Shown one piece after another: positions 60,658-64,000 of a stretch of 64,000 bases of DNA. Within the stretch, counting starts at the first letter, position 1. Each line of letters opens with the position of its first letter. The translations under genes were made by a program, and so were the position numbers. Location of the stretch: positions 20,896 through 84,895 of the forward strand of contig JBEPZO010000002.1 in NCBI GenBank assembly GCA_041640815.1. The letters run 5' to 3'. Under the pieces are notes generated by a model. That model was not told the DNA's origin. It saw nothing but the letters and a program-made list of their open reading frames with translations, and did no database searches. Origin of the DNA: JANWZL01 sp041640815. GTDB taxonomy: Bacteria; Pseudomonadota; Gammaproteobacteria; Burkholderiales; Thiobacillaceae.

Positions 60658-62790
60658 GTGTCCTTACCGCAGCTCAGCCGCGTCGAGATCGAGGCCCTGC
60701 TCGATGAGTGGCTCGAGACCGAGTTCACCTTCCACAACGTCGGTCCCGTCGCGCGCGCCCTCTGCCGCTTGTCGCGCGATGACCAGGATTTCGTGTTGGA
60801 CTGGATACGCCGTATCGCCAGCACCCATATCACGCTCGCCTTCCGCTTCAGTCAGCGCGCACCGGAATTGATCAAGCGCCTCGATCGGCGCGCCATCGAG
60901 GCCTGGGCGGTGCATCTCTGCGACACCTACGACCGCGCCGGCATGTATGCCGCCATCGCGGTGGCCGATCAGGTCGACCGTTTCGTGCATGTGCGCTCGG
61001 AGCACACCGCTGGCGCCCTGTACGACGAGATGGCCGCGGTGCTGGGCAACTTCGTGCGCGGACTATCGGGCCGCCGGCTCAAGCTGGAACAGGGGGAGGC
61101 GCCGTACACCGACGGCGAGCGCATCTTTCTGCCGGCCATCATCGCGCGTTTTCCGCGCCGTGAGGACAACTTCAAGCTCGCCAAGGCCACTGTCGCCCTG
61201 CTCTGGGCGCAGACCCGCTACGGTACGCTGCGCGCCGACATGCCGGCGCTGTTCGCGCGATATCCCGACCCGGCGCACGCCCGCAAGCAATTTCACGCCC
61301 TGGAGACCTTGCGCCTTTTGGCCCGGATCGAGCGCGAGCTGCCCGGGCTCCATCGGCAGATGCTGCAGCTTGCTGCCGCGCTCGGTGAGCAGCTGCCCGC
61401 TGAATGGGCGGCGCTGCGCGCGCGGCTTGCCGAAGCGCAGGCAAGCGTCGAGGATAGCGTCGCCCTGCTCGCCGAGGCCTATGCCCTGCCCCCCTTCTCC
61501 CCGTGGTGCTTTCAGGGCGAACTGCGTCCCGAGGCCGTGGCGAGCGCCCGCGCCACGCGTGTGGACAAGGAAAAGGCGCGGCTACGCATCAAGCTCGCCC
61601 AGCTCAAGGAGGAGCTCAACCGCCATCGCGACGAGGCCGCCAAGCCAGACAGCGAGCGCGTCGCCCAAGAGCAAACCGGTTTCAAGGTCACGCCCCGTGA
61701 GGCGCATGGGCAGCTGGACTTCGAACTCACCCTCGATGGCGCCCCCGTCGCCCCGCCCGACGACGTCAAACAGCTGTTCACCTCGGTCTGGCTAGACTTC
61801 GGCGACATTCCCCCGGAGTATCTGGTGCCTGCGGGGCAAGGGGAGTACGACCCGAGCCTGTACGAAGAGCAGGCGATCGACCCCGACGCCGTGTGGCAAG
61901 GGACCTATCACGAGCAGGGGGCCGAGCTCTATCCGGAATGGGATCACCGTCGCCAGCACTACCGTAAGAACTGGTGCGTGATGCGAGAGAAAGAGGTCCA
62001 GCCCGTCCATGACGATTTCTACCAGCAGACGCTGGAGCGCTACAGCAGCACCGTCAAGGGCCTGCGCCGGGCCTTCGAGGCCATGCGCGACGAAAACCGT
62101 CTGCTCAAGCGGCAACCGTATGGCGATGAGGTCGACCTCGATGCGCTCATCGAGGCCCTGGCCGAGGCGCGCGACGGCCGCGAGATGAGCGACCGGCTAT
62201 TCGTGCGCCTGCACCGCAGCGAACGCAACATTGCCGTCATGTTCATGGTCGATATGTCCGGCTCGACCAAAGGCTGGGTCAATGAGGCCGAGCGGCAGGC
62301 CCTGATCCTGCTCTGTGAGGCGCTCGAGCGGCTTGGCGACCGCTATGCCATCTATGGCTTTTCCGGCATCACCCGCAAGCGCTGCGAGCTCTACCGCATC
62401 AAGACCTTCGACGAGCCCTATTCCGACGAGGTCAAGGCGCGCATCGGCGGCATCCGCCCCCAGGAATACACGCGCATGGGCTTTGCCATCCGGCATCTGA
62501 CCAAGCTGCTCAATCAGGTCGAGGCACGCACCAAGGTGCTCGTTACCCTGTCCGACGGCCGCCCCGACGACTATTTCGACGCCTACCGCGGCACCTATGG
62601 CATCGAGGATACGCGCATGGCCCTGATCGAGGCCCGCCGCTGCGGCATCCACCCCTTCTGCATCACCATCGACAAGGAGGCACGTGAATACCTGCCGCAC
62701 ATGTATGGCGCCGCCCGCTATATCATCCTGAACGACGTGGCCGACCTGCCGTTCAAGGTGGCCGACATCTATCGCCGCATCACCACCTAG
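60658..62790 (+). CDS. cbbO: CbbO/NorD-type VWA protein
   Basis: 710 aa from GTG at 60658. N-terminal helical domain ('EIEALLDEWLETEFTFHNVG'), a charged linker near 300-345, and a C-terminal VWA domain with intact MIDAS DMSGS (532-536), 'RMGFAIRHLTKLLNQ' and 'VLVTLSDGRPDDY'. In rubisco activation CbbO binds the CbbQ hexamer and the rubisco subunit. Its length is nearer CbbO than NorD (about 600-650), which favours CbbO. No cbbL/cbbS or norCB in the window. Confidence 0.85.
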   Translation: MSLPQLSRVEIEALLDEWLETEFTFHNVGPVARALCRLSRDDQDFVLDWIRRIASTHITLAFRFSQRAPELIKRLDRRAIEAWAVHLCDTYDRAGMYAAIAVADQVDRFVHVRSEHTAGALYDEMAAVLGNFVRGLSGRRLKLEQGEAPYTDGERIFLPAIIARFPRREDNFKLAKATVALLWAQTRYGTLRADMPALFARYPDPAHARKQFHALETLRLLARIERELPGLHRQMLQLAAALGEQLPAEWAALRARLAEAQASVEDSVALLAEAYALPPFSPWCFQGELRPEAVASARATRVDKEKARLRIKLAQLKEELNRHRDEAAKPDSERVAQEQTGFKVTPREAHGQLDFELTLDGAPVAPPDDVKQLFTSVWLDFGDIPPEYLVPAGQGEYDPSLYEEQAIDPDAVWQGTYHEQGAELYPEWDHRRQHYRKNWCVMREKEVQPVHDDFYQQTLERYSSTVKGLRRAFEAMRDENRLLKRQPYGDEVDLDALIEALAEARDGREMSDRLFVRLHRSERNIAVMFMVDMSGSTKGWVNEAERQALILLCEALERLGDRYAIYGFSGITRKRCELYRIKTFDEPYSDEVKARIGGIRPQEYTRMGFAIRHLTKLLNQVEARTKVLVTLSDGRPDDYFDAYRGTYGIEDTRMALIEARRCGIHPFCITIDKEAREYLPHMYGAARYIILNDVADLPFKVADIYRRITT

Positions 62791-62795
62791 CGCAC

Positions 62796-63056
62796 ATGCC
62801 CGCCCTGTCGATCGAGATCGGACACTGCTACAGCAACGGTGCCTATGGACGTGCCTGGGGCGTTCGCCTGGTGCAGGCGGTGACCCGCGACGCCGAGCGA
62901 GGCGTCGAGATGGTGCACTTCAAGGGTGTGGCTGGCGCCTGCCGGCGCAAGACCGGGCAGTGCACCCTGGATGAATTCCGCCGCTGGGCGAAATACGAGG
63001 TCTGTCTGAACGAGAACTCCTGGCAGCGGGTGGGCGCGGCCGATGCTGCGCCTTGA
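62796..63056 (+). CDS. Small protein of unknown function following cbbO
   Basis: 86 aa, five bases after the cbbO stop. It has 'IEIGHCYSNGAYGRAWGVR', 'VHFKGVAGACRRKTGQCTLD' and 'FRRWAKYEVCLNENSW', with four Cys and many aromatic residues. The dense Trp/Tyr/Arg pattern looks like a folded domain, not chance translation. No family recognised. Probably the last gene of the cbbQ operon, before a strong hairpin. Confidence 0.65.
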   Translation: MPALSIEIGHCYSNGAYGRAWGVRLVQAVTRDAERGVEMVHFKGVAGACRRKTGQCTLDEFRRWAKYEVCLNENSWQRVGAADAAP

Positions 63057-63064
63057 GCGCAGAC

Positions 63065-63089
63065 AAGGCCGCGGCCCAAGCGCGGCCTT
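63065..63089. terminator. Bidirectional hairpin between the cbb operon and the OmpA gene
   Basis: Perfect 9-bp stem AAGGCCGCG / CGCGGCCTT, 7-base loop, lying between two converging genes. T-tracts are short on both strands, so termination may be partly Rho-assisted. Confidence 0.65.
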
Positions 63090-63108
63090 CTGCCCTAGCG
63101 ACTGCGGC

Positions 63109-64000
63109 CTACTTGGCCTTGCCGATCACCTCGATCTCCACCCGCCGGTTTGGCGCCAGGCATTCGATCAGCTTCTCCTTCGGCTGCTGCATGTCGCATT
63201 GCACCACGGGCTGGGTATCGCCCATGCCGCTGGTAATGATCACGTTGGGCTTCACCCCCTTGGCCACCAGGTAGGCCTTGACCGCACGCGCCCGCGCCTC
63301 GGACAGTTTGCGATTGGCCTCTGGCTTACCGGTCGCATCGGCATGCCCGACGATCTTGATCTGTTCCACCTCACCCAGGGCCTTGATCTGAGCAGCCACC
63401 TCATCGAGCCGCTGCCTCCCCTCCTTGGATAGGTCGCGCACCGCGGCCTTGTTCGGCTTGAACAGCGTATCGCCCGACAAGACGATCTTGCTGGCCGGCG
63501 TTGGCGCGGGCTTGGCTGCTTCGGCTGGAGGCAGGGCTACGACCTTGGCCGCCTCCGCCGGCTTCGCGGCTGGGGCGGCCGCCGGCGCGCTAGCCGCAGA
63601 CGCGGCGGCAGTGCCGGCTGCCGCCGGGGCACCAGCCGCCGGTGCCCCAGGCGCGGCCGGCGTGGGGGTGATCGCCGGCACGCCCAGCATGCCTAGCCAG
63701 GCGTTGGCCTCGAACGGCGTCGTGCCGCTGACGCCGCTCCATGGATTGGGCGGAAGCGGCAGCGACGGGTTCAGGAATCTCGCCCACATCGGGCCGTAGG
63801 TCTTGGGATCCATGGCTGCGGCCAGCCAGCCCATGTAGTAGTTGGGGTTGATCGGCGCCACCATCAGGTTGATCGCCTGCGGGTCCAGCGGCGCCATCAT
63901 CCACTTCATGTACATGCCCGGGTTGAGGGTGTTCAGCATCATGCCCCACAGCTTCGGGTCCAGCGGCAGCATCGCCCAGCGCAGCATCTTGCCCGGGTCG
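63109..64000 (-). CDS. OmpA-family protein with N-terminal 25-residue repeats (5' end outside window)
   Basis: At least 297 residues; the frame is open to the right edge (reading D-P-G-K before the first visible Met), so the start is missing. The N-terminal part has three tandem 25-residue units of the type W-x-x-x-P-L-D-P-x(10)-N-P-x-x-Y-M (codons at 63978-63754). Then comes an Ala/Pro-rich linker, then a C-terminal OmpA peptidoglycan-binding domain ('IKIVGHADATGKPEANRKLS', 'VIITSGMGDTQPV', 'CLAPNRRVEIEV'). Likely an envelope protein tied to peptidoglycan; the role of the repeats is unknown. Confidence 0.85.
   Translation of the reverse strand, partial: DPGKMLRWAMLPLDPKLWGMMLNTLNPGMYMKWMMAPLDPQAINLMVAPINPNYYMGWLAAAMDPKTYGPMWARFLNPSLPLPPNPWSGVSGTTPFEANAWLGMLGVPAITPTPAAPGAPAAGAPAAAGTAAASAASAPAAAPAAKPAEAAKVVALPPAEAAKPAPTPASKIVLSGDTLFKPNKAAVRDLSKEGRQRLDEVAAQIKALGEVEQIKIVGHADATGKPEANRKLSEARARAVKAYLVAKGVKPNVIITSGMGDTQPVVQCDMQQPKEKLIECLAPNRRVEIEVIGKAK

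Noticed and set aside
1..64000. tRNA/rRNA genes, CRISPR arrays, insertion sequences, phage genes
   Set aside because: Intergenic stretches were read for tRNA T-arm motifs, repeat-spacer patterns and transposase-like ORFs, and none was found. A tRNAscan or Rfam run would settle small RNAs that I cannot see.

Overview
This is a GC-rich chromosomal window with Betaproteobacteria-type gene order: rpsT divergent from murJ-ribF-ileS-lspA-fkpB-ispH, folK-panBC-panD, and dapA-bamC. It carries marker genes of a sulfur-oxidising, CO2-fixing chemolithotroph. These are sat and aprBA, a qmoAB-hdrCB electron-transfer operon, and a cbbQ/cbbO pair. A Thiobacillus/Sulfuricella-like member of the Nitrosomonadales or Hydrogenophilales is the best guess from content and gene order; no rRNA gene is present to confirm it. 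I saw no tRNA, rRNA, CRISPR array, insertion sequence or prophage.

Layout. 1-3.1 kb: a leftward rubrerythrin / Fe-S oxidoreductase / DUF3501 peroxide-defence operon followed by the start of a CFA-synthase-like gene; its promoter and a PerR-like operator are readable. 3.1-7.8 kb: DUF3301, an RhlE-type helicase preceded by a tiny coupled ORF, an MBL hydrolase, bamC, dapA. 7.8-14.5 kb: a lower-GC flagellar block fliJKLMNOPQR, with a truncated methyltransferase at one end and trm112 at the other. 14.5-16.7 kb: trm112, lpxK, exbD, exbB. 16.8-21.7 kb (rightward): pcnB, folK, deoxynucleoside kinase, panB, panC, panD. 21.9-26.5 kb (leftward): ampD, an odd thioredoxin-fold protein, the pilRS two-component system and two small genes. 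26.6-29.3 kb: Hsp20 and an FtsH paralogue, convergent. 29.4-34.7 kb: qmoAB-hdrCB with a strong terminator. 34.8-44.5 kb: a phosphodiesterase, pyrophosphatase, DUF3579, rpsT, then the murJ-to-msrB housekeeping run. 44.7-51 kb: a solitary pilU, a YkgJ-type cysteine-cluster gene, aprBA and sat. 51.3-59.2 kb: sixA, a TlpA-like thioredoxin with a secreted hydrolase-like partner, a MoxR ATPase / VWA-metallopeptidase / unknown trio, NUDIX, DUF2062, a secreted SRPBCC protein and an ICMT-like membrane methyltransferase. 59.4-64 kb: cbbQ, a cytochrome c, cbbO, a small unknown gene, and an OmpA protein with N-terminal tandem repeats that runs off the right edge.

How it fits together. AprBA oxidises sulfite plus AMP to APS; Sat converts APS plus pyrophosphate to ATP plus sulfate. 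The Qmo/Hdr-like proteins are the expected electron acceptor chain for AprBA, here in the variant where soluble-type HdrB and HdrC replace the membrane subunit QmoC. CbbQ/CbbO would reactivate RuBisCO, whose structural genes are not in this window. A second MoxR-VWA pair at 53-56 kb is built on the same principle, but its client is unknown. The most interesting candidates for undescribed biology are that trio, the cytochrome c gene placed between cbbQ and cbbO with its small follower gene, the repeat-bearing OmpA protein, and several unreported-looking operator or hairpin elements in front of rbr, qmoA, aprB and sat.
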